DNA of 64,000 nucleotides, taken from the NCBI RefSeq assembly GCF_000718785.1, contig NZ_JOCA01000002.1:310001-374000 (forward strand). Direction: 5' to 3'. The notes below the pieces were generated by a model. It ran no database searches and was not told where the DNA came from. It saw nothing but the letters and a program-made list of their open reading frames with translations. The stretch is from Streptomyces sp. NRRL WC-3626 (GTDB lineage: Bacteria > Actinomycetota > Actinomycetes > Streptomycetales > Streptomycetaceae). Positions within the stretch are counted from its first letter, which is position 1. The number at the start of each line of letters is the position of its first letter. The translations under genes were made by a program, and so were the position numbers. Shown one piece after another: positions 27,021-34,147 of the stretch.

Positions 27021-27065
27021 CCTCGCACCGATCACCGACCCGCAGCCGAAGGAAGACCAGCGATG
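26974..27065 (+). repeat. Perfect 46-bp tandem duplication
   Basis: The unit at 26974-27019 is repeated exactly at 27020-27065. It spans the last codons and the ATGA stop-start junction of the 275-aa gene, so the junction to the following gene now exists twice. Since 46 is not a multiple of three, the second copy is not read in the same frame. Confidence 0.9.
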
Positions 27066-27451
27066 ACCTCCCAGCTTCCCGAGACCACGCCGCTGGTCTG
27101 GTACCGCTCGCGCTGCCGCAAGTCCTAGAAGGTGCAGGACCCCGCCTGCCGCTGTAAGACTCCTGTGCCGAGTCTGCGCCCCACCCAGGTCACCGTTGCA
27201 CGCTCCGACGCGGCGCCCCCTGCACGCGCTCAGCGACGAAGAGGCCAGGACCCGCGCGCTCCCCCGCAAGAGCACCAAGGTCCGCGTCACCTTTCGGAGC
27301 CGAAGTCGTCGACGCCTGGCAGTGGTCCAGCGCAGGCAACCGCAGCCTGGGCTTCACCGTTCGCACCTCGGACGGCCGCAGTTTCACCATCAACCCTCAA
27401 CTGCTCGGTCTCTCCATCGAACGCATCAATGACAGCGTGGAGGAGCCGTGA
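27063..27451 (+). pseudogene. Decayed gene(s) downstream of the tandem duplication
   Basis: The ATG at 27063 starts a protein (TSQLPETTPLVWYRSRCRKS) that hits TAG after 21 codons. Further on, RTRALPRKSTKVRVTF in one frame and GAEVVDAWQWSSAGNRSLGF in the next are separated by an indel near 27292. The second continues with RSFTINPQLLGLSIERINDS to a stop at 27451 that overlaps the next ATG. At least two former small genes are involved, neither intact. Confidence 0.55.
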
Positions 27452-28083
27452 TGGATGAACAGAGGAGGCAGGAATTGCAGGACAGCCTGCCGGACGACCC
27501 GGTCAACGCCGAGCGGCTCCCGGAGTCCCTCCAGCAGAAGACAGACCGAATCGCCTCTGCCACCGGCCATCCCACCGAGGACAACATCACCCTGCCGTCC
27601 CAACTGGAGCGCCTGGCCGACCAGCTGGCCCGCCAGTACGACTACCGGCCCCTGGCCGAGCTCGAGCAGGAAGACCCCGAACGCGCCCAGGAACACTGGG
27701 ACGCGGCCGCGCACCTGGCGCCGTGGATCCAGGGGTGCCCCCGCGAGGAACGCCGTGCCGCCTTTGGCCGCGGCTTCGACAAGGGCAAGGAACGCCAGAA
27801 GCTGCGCACTGCCGGCGACGTACGGCGTCTCAAGGACGAGGTAGCCGAACTACGGCAGGACCGTGACCCGGACGGGCTGCGGGCTCGTATCCGGGACCTG
27901 GAGTACGCGCTGGAAGGCTGGGACCGCTTCATGACCGGCCGGGTCCTTCCTCGGCCGGACGTGCCAGCGGACTGGAAGATGCAGGCCGCCGAGTACCTGG
28001 CCAAGTTGACCGCGGTACAGCGGGAACTTGCCGTGCTGAAGGGCGTGCAGCCATCCAACGCCACCCGGAGCAGCTCGTCGTGA
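27451..28083 (+). CDS. Hypothetical coiled-coil protein, 210 aa
   Basis: ATG overlaps the upstream stop (TGATG). It is rich in Glu, Arg and Leu with heptads (RRLKDEVAELRQDRDPDGLR; LRARIRDLEYALEGWDRFMT; KLTAVQRELAVLKG). N-terminal half acidic, C-terminal tail Ser-rich. No domain recognised. The stop overlaps a following GTG. Confidence 0.65.
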   Translation: MDEQRRQELQDSLPDDPVNAERLPESLQQKTDRIASATGHPTEDNITLPSQLERLADQLARQYDYRPLAELEQEDPERAQEHWDAAAHLAPWIQGCPREERRAAFGRGFDKGKERQKLRTAGDVRRLKDEVAELRQDRDPDGLRARIRDLEYALEGWDRFMTGRVLPRPDVPADWKMQAAEYLAKLTAVQRELAVLKGVQPSNATRSSSS

Positions 28084-28275
28084 CCGAAGGCACCTTGTAC
28101 GCGCGGCTGGACGGGTTACAGGCGGCCTTGTCCCGGCCCACACCGGCCCCGCTGGACGGCCAGAGGTCATCGACCTGACCCACCCCGCCGTAAACGGCCA
28201 GACCCTGGCCCCCGCACTCGCCCCGTGGGTGGGCCCGGCCTGCCCGCGGGGTCACTACCCGAACGGATACAGACC
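28080..28275 (+). pseudogene. Small gene with a frameshift
   Basis: A GTG overlapping the upstream stop reads TEGTLYARLDGLQAALSRPT and ends at a stop near 28178. In a second frame EVIDLTHPAVNGQTLAPALA and PWVGPACPRGHY follow directly. The two parts fit one short protein with an indel near 28160. Confidence 0.45.
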
Positions 28276-29034
28276 ATGTCCTCACCCGATAAAACCCCCA
28301 CCCCCGGCGGCACTCCGGAGGTCCCGGGTCCTGGGCCGCTGCTCGTCGGTGCGCAGGTCGAGGCGTACGCCCTCGTGGTCCGCCGCCAGACCTGCGATGA
28401 CCTTGCGGGGGAGCTCCGCGATGATGGCCAGGTTCTGGCCGCCGATCTCGTGGACGAGAACCACGACTTCACCGAGATATCCCGCTCCCTGGCCGCCATC
28501 CCCGCCGCACCGAAGACGGAACACGGTGCCCACTGCCGCCCCTTCGACTGCCGGTGCGGCTGCGACCGGGCCCAGAACTGTCTCGACTGTCGGCGACGTG
28601 CTGGCGCGCGCAGTGCTGCGCCCAGGTTGCCACCGACTACGCCCGCGCACGGGCCCGCAAGACCGCCCTGCGGGCACTCCTCGACGCCGTGGACCCGGTG
28701 ATGCTGACCGAGGCTGCGGGAGACCGTCGCCGAGGCCGAGGAAGCCGCCCTGCGCGACACGATCGCCCGCCGGGTCCGCTTGCTCACGCCGACCGACGGC
28801 CCCCGCTACACGCATGCCGTCTTCGCGGCCTATGACTCCAAGCTGGGCATGGGCCATGCCGACTACCGCCTCCACGACGTGGAGCTGCACGAAGACGAGA
28901 ACAAGCACGAGGACGAGGGCGGGCTTGCGACCGTCGACCTGGACGACGATGTCCTGTCCGCCGCGCTCGGCACTCTCGCCGGGCTGCTGCGCCCCGACGA
29001 AGGCGCGGACCTCGCCGTCGACCTCACCGACTGA
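28276..29034 (+). pseudogene. Hypothetical gene with two frameshifts
   Basis: Three frames each hold a third of one protein. From the ATG 28276: GAQVEAYALVVRRQTCDDLA and CRCGCDRAQNCLDC. From about 28600 in the next frame: QVATDYARARARKTALRALL and DAVDPVMLTEA. From about 28715 in the third: LRETVAEAEEAALRDTIARR, YTHAVFAAYDSKLGMGHADY and the end VLSAALGTLAGLLRPDEGAD. The C-terminal 30 residues recur at 31240-31350. Function unknown. Confidence 0.6.
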
Positions 29035-29178
29035 CCCCGTACACCGAAACGGCGGGGCGCGCGTGGCCTAGGGGGTCGCCCGAGGGCGCCTCGCCGCAGC
29101 GCTTCTGGCCCGCGCGCCACAGGAACCATGCGCGCCCTGCACCCCTTTGCTTTCACTACCCACCAGGAGAACCGCGTC

Positions 29179-30702
29179 ATGTCCGCGATCACCACCGCCC
29201 CAGCCCAGGTCGGCAATGGCAAGGCCGTGCACTACGTCCGCAAGGACACGTTCCACTCCCACACCATCGGCTGCGGTCGACTGGTGTCCCGGGAGCTGAC
29301 CGCCCAGGAGGCCGCCGACCGCAGGGCGTGCGGCCCCTGCAAGCGCGCCGTGGAGGTCCTGGCTACCGAGCCGCCGGCCGAGACCGAGGCCCCCGCCGCC
29401 GGCGCCGCCGAGCAGACCCCGGCAGCCCCAGCGGAGGACGACCAGGCCGCCAAGGTCGCCGACATCGAGCGGCGCGTGCGCCCCCTGGATGCCGACACCG
29501 TCACGACCGCGACCATGTTCGACCCGGAGTTGACCTACTACACGGACGGCACCCGGGTGGTCATGCGCGCCAAGGACACCGAGCGCACCGGCACCACGTT
29601 CGGCGTGGCGGACGGCGCCGCCCCCTACGCCTACCAGGCCGTGCGCTGGGACGACGGCGGCGCCGACCTGGTCGCCCCCCACGTCCTTCACCGCGCCGAC
29701 CAGGACGACCAGGCGCGCCGTCAGGAGCTGGTGACCGAGGTCGCTGCCCGGACGCTCGTCCTGGCCAGCCACGCCACCGCCCACGCCTTCCAGCCGGTCG
29801 ACCTGCCGGACGGCGAGCGTATCGCCTGGACGTTCCGCACCGGCCACGGCGCCCGCGCCCACTACCACTGGGTGTCCGTCCGCAACATCATCAGCCAGGG
29901 CGACGGCAGCGAGTACCGGTGGCAGGCTGACCAGGCCGCCCTCCTCGCCCGCCGCACCGGCCTGGACGACGCCCCCATGGCTGAGCACATCGCCGTGGTG
30001 ACCGCCGAGCCCACCGAGGTTCTGGAGTGCATGGCCGCCGCCCTGGACCCGGACACAGTGCGCCTGGAGTCGGACGGCGCCGCCCGCTGGGCCGTCGTCC
30101 GCGGCGGCACCTTCCTGGGCACCGTCCACGATGAGGGCGCCCGCATGCGCCGCGGCCGCTACGCCGCCTGGGCCCCCTACGCTGAGCGCCGCGACGGCAA
30201 GGTCGGGTTCCACCACGACCTGGACGCCGCCAAGGACGCCGTGGCCCAGGCGTGGCCCGTGGAGGTCGCCGAGATCGCCGGCGAACTGGGCGTGCCGGTC
30301 ACCCAGGTGATGGAGGTCGCCGAGCAGGTCGACCAGGATTGGAAGGTCCAGGGACGCCGCGCCGTCCTGCGTGCCGAGGCGTACACGGGCACGGACGGCC
30401 GGGTGACCCAGGCCGCCGCCGTCGAGGTGCGCAGCCGCCTGGCCGTGCCGTTCCACGGCCCGGCCGAGTACGACGGCCCGACCGGCTTGTGCGGCTACGA
30501 CGACCACACCGCGCCCCTGCTGCCCTCCGGCAAGCTCGCCCAGTACGACCGCCAGCAGGGCGTCATGTGGGTGTGCCCGGGGAGCTGCCGCCCCGCACGC
30601 GGCAGCCGCGAGAAGCTGACCATGCGCGACACCACGGCCGTCTTCTACCACCCGCCGCCCCCCGCGGCCTGGCCTGCCACGCCAAGGACGGCGACCTGGT
30701 AG
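29179..30702 (+). CDS. Large hypothetical protein, 507 aa; probably shifted at its end
   Basis: CAGGAG precedes the ATG at 29179. The N-terminus has Cys residues (IGCGRLVSRELTAQEA, CGPCKRA) resembling a small metal site, then an Ala/Pro/Glu linker. Two repeated-looking regions with conserved Trp and Tyr follow (TYYTDGTRVVMRAKDTERTG; RWAVVRGGTFLGTVHDEGAR). The last 15 residues (PPPPAAWPATPRTATW) look out of frame. Adding one C to the run of six at about 30655-30662 would give PPPPRGLACHAKDGDLVVVD and join it to the next gene. So it may be one gene of about 690 codons with an indel, or a site of ribosomal slippage. Confidence 0.6.
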   Translation: MSAITTAPAQVGNGKAVHYVRKDTFHSHTIGCGRLVSRELTAQEAADRRACGPCKRAVEVLATEPPAETEAPAAGAAEQTPAAPAEDDQAAKVADIERRVRPLDADTVTTATMFDPELTYYTDGTRVVMRAKDTERTGTTFGVADGAAPYAYQAVRWDDGGADLVAPHVLHRADQDDQARRQELVTEVAARTLVLASHATAHAFQPVDLPDGERIAWTFRTGHGARAHYHWVSVRNIISQGDGSEYRWQADQAALLARRTGLDDAPMAEHIAVVTAEPTEVLECMAAALDPDTVRLESDGAARWAVVRGGTFLGTVHDEGARMRRGRYAAWAPYAERRDGKVGFHHDLDAAKDAVAQAWPVEVAEIAGELGVPVTQVMEVAEQVDQDWKVQGRRAVLRAEAYTGTDGRVTQAAAVEVRSRLAVPFHGPAEYDGPTGLCGYDDHTAPLLPSGKLAQYDRQQGVMWVCPGSCRPARGSREKLTMRDTTAVFYHPPPPAAWPATPRTATW

Positions 30703-31253
30703 TGGTCGACGGCCAGGCGATGGAGGTCAAGGGTCTCCAGGTGGACAAGACCACCAACGCTCACGTGTGGCTGGTCCTGGACGGCATCAGCGCCGGGCCG
30801 CTCCGCTTCACGCTCGAAGACCGGCTGGAGTTCCGCCGGCGCGTGCGCCGCGTGGACGTGCCGTGCCGGGAGTGCTGCGTGTACGTGGTCATAGAGGTGG
30901 ACGAGGTGGTCGACGGCGTGCCCAACACCCGCCTGTGCGGCCTGTGCGGCCTGTGCGACCGCCCGCAGCCGGACGAGCTGACCGAGGACCAGGCCCGCGC
31001 CCGCGTGGAACGCACGTACCCGCACGCCGAGGCATTCCAGGCCGAGCGTACCGAGCGCGGTCGGCTGACCGGCTACACGTTCCGGGCCGGCCGCCTGCAC
31101 TCCGCCCGGTACGGCTGGATCACCGCGGCCGGGACGTACGCCCAGGGCCTGGAGGACTACCGGTCGCAGGCTGCCGCCATGCTGCCCATGGCCGTCCGCG
31201 ACGAGCAGGCCGCCCGCCCCTCTACCCCCGGCCGGGACTGCCGACCTGGATGA
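30702..31253 (+). CDS. Hypothetical zinc-ribbon protein or the C-terminal part of the preceding gene
   Basis: A GTG at 30702 overlaps the upstream TAG (TAGTG), allowing separate translation. The product (183 aa) has CRECC, then CGLCGLC, a two-pair metal-binding pattern. It is followed by EDQARARVERTYPHAEAFQA and a beta-rich section. A sensible protein frame extends upstream of the GTG, supporting the idea of one frameshifted gene. The C-terminal end also appears to shift: 31240-31350 continues in another frame. Confidence 0.5.
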   Translation: MVDGQAMEVKGLQVDKTTNAHVWLVLDGISAGPLRFTLEDRLEFRRRVRRVDVPCRECCVYVVIEVDEVVDGVPNTRLCGLCGLCDRPQPDELTEDQARARVERTYPHAEAFQAERTERGRLTGYTFRAGRLHSARYGWITAAGTYAQGLEDYRSQAAAMLPMAVRDEQAARPSTPGRDCRPG

Positions 31254-31350
31254 CGAGGTTCTGTCCGCGGCGCTCGGTACTCTCGCGCTGCTGCGCCCCG
31301 ACGAGGGCGCTGACCTCACCGTCGACCTCACCGACGAGGGGAACTTCTGA
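31240..31350 (+). pseudogene. Duplicated C-terminal tail
   Basis: The frame ADLDDEVLSAALGTLALLRP DEG... DLTVDLTDEGNF ends at 31350 and is nearly the same as the last residues of the broken gene ending at 29034. It has no start of its own and follows the 30702 frame after an indel. Either a shared C-terminal domain of two paralogues or the trace of a duplication. Confidence 0.55.
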
Positions 31351-31375
31351 AGTCGCGACCGTCCATCCATCAGGG

Positions 31376-31416
31376 CCCGTGCCCCGGCTCCGCACCGTGC
31401 GGGACTGGGGCACGGG
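31376..31416 (+). terminator. Terminator closing the cargo block
   Basis: A 10-bp perfect GC-rich repeat (31376-31385 and 31407-31416) with a 21-nt loop that can pair further. Confidence 0.65.
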
Positions 31417-31479
31417 TCTCTTCTTTCCCCTAACCGCTCCGTCTCTCAGAGGCGCAGCGATCGACCATTCGATGTCCTT

Positions 31480-31531
31480 ATCGACTCGGCGAACAAAGTC
31501 GTATGCGAGTCGATGACAAGCTATTTAGGCT
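31480..31531 (+). promoter_or_regulatory. Promoter-operator of the toxin-antitoxin-like pair
   Basis: A 9-bp inverted repeat, ATCGACTCG (31480-31488) and CGAGTCGAT (31506-31514), precedes a TAGGCT box (31526-31531) that ends seven bases before the ATG at 31538. A start site there would give a leaderless message. A further CATTCGAT lies at 31466-31473. The repeat is a good candidate site for autorepression. Confidence 0.55.
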
Positions 31532-31537
31532 GAAGCT

Positions 31538-31945
31538 ATGACTCACAACAGCAACGCTCACGACAACGGCACTCCCGACGCCGAGCTCCCGAAGTTCTCC
31601 GTCAATGTCGTCCCGACCGACCAGCTCAGGCGCGAGGACCTCGCCACGATGCTGAACCTCTATCGCCGCGGCGAGATCACGCCGCTGATCTTCGGGGACG
31701 GCAACAAGCCCGAGGCCGCGATCATCCCCTTCGCCGCGTTCGTGCGCCTCATGAAGTACGACCACGCGGCCCACGTCCACGCTGAGGCTGCTTTCCAGGC
31801 CGAGCTCTCCCGTCGCACCCAGGAGTCCGACGCTTCCGGCGAGGCGAGCATGACCATCGAAGAGCTCGCCGAGAGCCTTGGCCCGCTCGGTCAGCAGTGG
31901 GCGGATGGGCATCGTGCTGCCCAGCAGGAGAAGCGTGATGAGTGA
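31538..31945 (+). CDS. Putative antitoxin (Phd/YefM-like), 135 aa
   Basis: A small acidic protein. Its middle (FSVNVVPTDQLRREDLATML, then RRGEITPLIFGDGNKPEAAI, then IPFAAFVRLMKY) resembles Phd/YefM-type antitoxins, which have a DNA-binding N-terminal half and a C-terminal tail that wraps the toxin. It overlaps the following gene by eight bases and has an inverted repeat at its promoter, as expected for an autoregulated antitoxin. Assignment is by pattern and context. Confidence 0.55.
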   Translation: MTHNSNAHDNGTPDAELPKFSVNVVPTDQLRREDLATMLNLYRRGEITPLIFGDGNKPEAAIIPFAAFVRLMKYDHAAHVHAEAAFQAELSRRTQESDASGEASMTIEELAESLGPLGQQWADGHRAAQQEKRDE

Positions 31946-32450
31946 GCGTCGGTCTCCCGTCCGCCTTCTGCCGACGACCGGTCTCAAGCAGGACCTCCAG
32001 ACGCTCCACGACGCCGCGGTGATGCACCCTCATGGACCGGAGGACCGGCTCCTGCGCGTGGCTCTCAACCAGCTGGGCCGGATCCAGCAGGGCGCGCCGA
32101 GCACGCACCCGCTGGAGTACATGCCCAGTTATCCCGACCTCTCTGATTGCGAGACCACGTACGTCGGCGCGGATCCGAATGCGAAGCCCTCGCACCGGAT
32201 CGTCTGGCGGGAGCGCGCGCCCCAACGCCCGGGCGAGCCCGTCACCCGCGAGATCATCGCCCTGGGTGAACGCGCGAACGGGCAGGCCTACTACATGGCC
32301 GGCCAGCGCCTCGGTCGCCCCCTGGGCTTCACTCTCGCCGAGCTGGCTGCGCAGCGCGAGCCGATCGCGAGTCCCTCACGACCCCGACAGCGCTCGATCA
32401 GCAGCTTCGGCACGCCATACGCGGGTGAGCCTGACCTCCAGTTCGAGTGA
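31938..32450 (+). CDS. Putative toxin partner, 170 aa
   Basis: Overlaps the antitoxin-like gene. The segment SHRIVWRERAPQRPGEPVTR, then EIIALGERANGQAYYMAGQR LGRP, resembles the end of RelE/ParE-like toxins of Streptomyces, in which a HRIVW strand and a late Arg-rich helix sit at the active face. It is longer than usual, with an N-terminal extension containing DRLLRVALNQLGRI. A nuclease or gyrase target cannot be told. It could also be an unrelated two-gene operon. Confidence 0.45.
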   Translation: MSERRSPVRLLPTTGLKQDLQTLHDAAVMHPHGPEDRLLRVALNQLGRIQQGAPSTHPLEYMPSYPDLSDCETTYVGADPNAKPSHRIVWRERAPQRPGEPVTREIIALGERANGQAYYMAGQRLGRPLGFTLAELAAQREPIASPSRPRQRSISSFGTPYAGEPDLQFE

Positions 32451-32489
32451 CCTGTAATTCGCGATTCTTCTGACCATTGATGGTTTCTC

Positions 32490-32495
32490 ATAGAA
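32490..32495 (+). promoter_or_regulatory. TAGAAT box of the small membrane protein operon
   Basis: Sits in an AT-rich stretch (32460-32520) 31 bp before the ATG at 32526, the same TAG(A/G)NT form as the transfer promoters; no TCGA element is near, but GGAGG follows closely. Confidence 0.45.
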
Positions 32496-32525
32496 TGGAG
32501 GTAATAGCTATTTGATAAGAGCGAG

Positions 32526-32867
32526 ATGGTGGCGATGTACGACTACGAGTCAGTGACCCAGGCGGCAGCTCTGGATGCTGAACCCCAGTCCAGCACAACC
32601 GCGGGACGCCGCCGGTTGATCAGTCCTCGTTGCGCCCTCTTCGTACGGCGCGGCATCGGACTGGCGATCGCCCTCGGCATGGCCTACGGCACCTTCCACG
32701 TCATCTTCCGCACTGAGCTGTTCGCCCCCGTACTGGCCTACGTCGGACCCGTCAGGGACTTCATCGGCTGGGTGGTCGAGGACCCGGGGCGGGCCTGGAT
32801 CGCGCTGGCGGCCCTCGTCATCCCGCACATCGGGCTGTACTACCTGCTCTTCGAGGACCGGAAGTAG
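32526..32867 (+). CDS. Membrane protein with two or three helices, 113 aa
   Basis: Alternative ATGs at 32526 and 32535. A 35-residue hydrophilic N-terminus is followed by helices at about 42-58 (RRGIGLAIALGMAYG), about 67-80 (FAPVLAYVGPV) and 91-109 (RAWIALAALVIPHIGLYYLL). First of three small membrane proteins linked by overlapping stops and starts. Position ahead of the transfer region suggests a part of the conjugation channel. Confidence 0.65.
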   Translation: MVAMYDYESVTQAAALDAEPQSSTTAGRRRLISPRCALFVRRGIGLAIALGMAYGTFHVIFRTELFAPVLAYVGPVRDFIGWVVEDPGRAWIALAALVIPHIGLYYLLFEDRK

Positions 32868-33013
32868 TGCGGGGCGTCATGTGTAGGACCATGTTCAAGA
32901 GTGCTCGTGCCATCATCGCTCTCGGTCTGATCGGCGGCGTCAGTCTGGCGGTCATCGGCGGATGGGTCACCGGCTTCTTCGCCTCGATCGCGAGCACCGT
33001 CGCCGGCCTGTGA
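32867..33013 (+). CDS. Very small membrane protein, 48 aa
   Basis: The GTG at 32867 overlaps the previous TAG (TAGTG); ATGs at 32879 and 32891 are in frame. From the latter the product is FKSARAIIALGLIGGVSLAV, then IGGWVTGFFASIASTVAGL, one long membrane helix ending in a small-residue C-terminus. Its TGA overlaps the next GTG. A pilin-like or channel-forming role is conceivable. Confidence 0.6.
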   Translation: MRGVMCRTMFKSARAIIALGLIGGVSLAVIGGWVTGFFASIASTVAGL

Positions 33014-33132
33014 ACGACTTCATGGGCTGGATCAACTCGCCGCTTGGGTGGGAGCACCTCCTCGCCGGGGCTGGCGTGCTCATCGTCCTGGTCATCGTGC
33101 TCGTGCTGATCTTTGCCATCGCCCACGGCTGA
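33010..33132 (+). CDS. Very small membrane protein, 40 aa
   Basis: GTG start inside the upstream stop (GTGA). The sequence begins NDFMGWINSPLGWEHLLAG and continues as one hydrophobic helix (VLIVLVIVLVLIFAIAHG). Coupled translation and size match its neighbour. A strong terminator follows 28 bp downstream. Confidence 0.6.
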   Translation: MNDFMGWINSPLGWEHLLAGAGVLIVLVIVLVLIFAIAHG

Positions 33133-33159
33133 GCGTCGCAACTGGGCTCGTCCCGCCAT

Positions 33160-33205
33160 AAAGAGAACCCCCGTGATGCCTGTGCATCACGGGGGTTCTC
33201 TTTTT
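33160..33205. terminator. Rho-independent terminator, bidirectional
   Basis: A perfect 20-bp inverted repeat (33160-33179 and 33184-33203) with a CTGT loop and a T-run. It separates the convergent small-membrane-protein operon and HU-like gene. Confidence 0.92.
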
Positions 33206-33223
33206 CTGCTGGCTCCTCGTTGC

Positions 33224-33607
33224 CTACGACGCGGCCCGTAGCTCACGATCCTCAATGACGTTCTCGAACTCGTCGGCATCCTCGATCATCCCGTAGGTCT
33301 CCGGTGAGATCTCGTCCTCATCGCCGCCGAGCCGGCGGTTGAAGCTGCTCGACGCGGAGAACTTCAGCACCACGTAGTCGTCGACGTTGCTCTTGCCGAA
33401 GCGCACCTTGTGGCCCTTGTGGTCCTGTCGGTAGAAGCGGCCGAAGCTCGTGAGCACGACCGTCTCTCCGCAGCTGACTGCGCCCGTGAGTTCGCCGAGC
33501 AGCGACTCGTACACCTTGTTCACCACCCGGATCGGCAACCCACTGCGAGTCGCGACCCGAGAGATGAACTCGCGCTTACTGACACGCGGATTCGTCGTCG
33601 TCTCCAT
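33224..33607 (-). CDS. HU/IHF-family DNA-binding protein with an acidic tail
   Basis: 127 aa from the ATG at 33607 (GTG 33613 possible). The first 90 residues follow the HU fold: VSKREFISRVATRSGLPIRV, then VNKVYESLLGELTGAVSCGE, then VVLTSFGRFYRQDHKGHKVR, with GRF as in the family. The beta-arm tip and conserved Pro of classic HU are weak or absent. The last 35 residues are an acidic tail (DEDEISPETYGMIEDADEFE) not found in common HU proteins. It may bend DNA at the promoters or at the transfer origin. Own promoter with CGAGTCGA nearby. Confidence 0.78.
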   Translation of the reverse strand: METTTNPRVSKREFISRVATRSGLPIRVVNKVYESLLGELTGAVSCGETVVLTSFGRFYRQDHKGHKVRFGKSNVDDYVVLKFSASSSFNRRLGGDEDEISPETYGMIEDADEFENVIEDRELRAAS

Positions 33608-33657
33608 ACCCACACCCTGTCCTGTCGTCCTTCATGACGCGGTTTCGCTGAGAAACC

Positions 33658-33684
33658 AGTCTATCGAAGATAGTAACGAGTCGA
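33658..33684 (-). promoter_or_regulatory. Promoter of the HU-like gene with TCGA elements
   Basis: On the minus strand TAGACT (33658-33663) lies inside the near-palindrome CTATCTTCGATAG (33661-33673), with TCGACTCG at 33677-33684 upstream. Same style as the transfer promoters. Confidence 0.5.
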
Positions 33685-33740
33685 GAAGGAGAGACGGGCT
33701 TATAGAGTGCCACTCGCTACGCTTGTCTTGGCCCATTCGG

Positions 33741-34106
33741 CTAGAGCTCCAGATCCAGCTCGATCTCCTCCCGGTCGTCCTTGGGCTCGTAGTCGACCGA
33801 TTCGATGCTGTTCCGCGTGTTCGGATCGCGGCGCTGGTTCACGACCCTGTCGTGGGACTCCTCGAACCGCTGCTGCGCCGCTACGCGGTGGGCGGCATCG
33901 AGCTTTGCGCCGATGTTGCGCTCCCCGAACTCCATCATCGAGCCCAGCGCCGACTTTGTGCCCTGCTTGATCGCGTTGACGTTCGGCTTGTTCTGCGCCC
34001 GCTGCTGCTCCCATCGGCTCCGGTCCTCCGGCGTGACGTAGCCGAACATCCGCGCAAAACGTGAGCCGAACCTGACCTGCTGTCCCTCATTCTGTTCCTG
34101 GCTCAT
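33741..34106 (-). CDS. Hypothetical protein, 121 aa
   Basis: A hydrophilic, helical protein with many Gln, Arg and Glu (FGYVTPEDRSRWEQQRAQNK; ALGSMMEFGERNIGAKLDAA) and an acidic C-terminus (DDREEIELDLEL). It is the third gene of the apparent RNA polymerase operon, 41 bp after the 579-aa gene. Function unknown; it could be a small subunit or regulator of the polymerase. Confidence 0.65.
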   Translation of the reverse strand: MSQEQNEGQQVRFGSRFARMFGYVTPEDRSRWEQQRAQNKPNVNAIKQGTKSALGSMMEFGERNIGAKLDAAHRVAAQQRFEESHDRVVNQRRDPNTRNSIESVDYEPKDDREEIELDLEL

Positions 34107-34147
34107 GGCCCTTCCTCCTGCTCCTTGTTCGTGTTCTCGGATCGCCC

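Noticed and set aside
20000..31400. Explaining all broken genes as sequencing error
   Set aside because: Neighbouring regions of equal GC content carry frames of up to 1,850 codons without a break; error would be expected there too. Not excluded for single sites.
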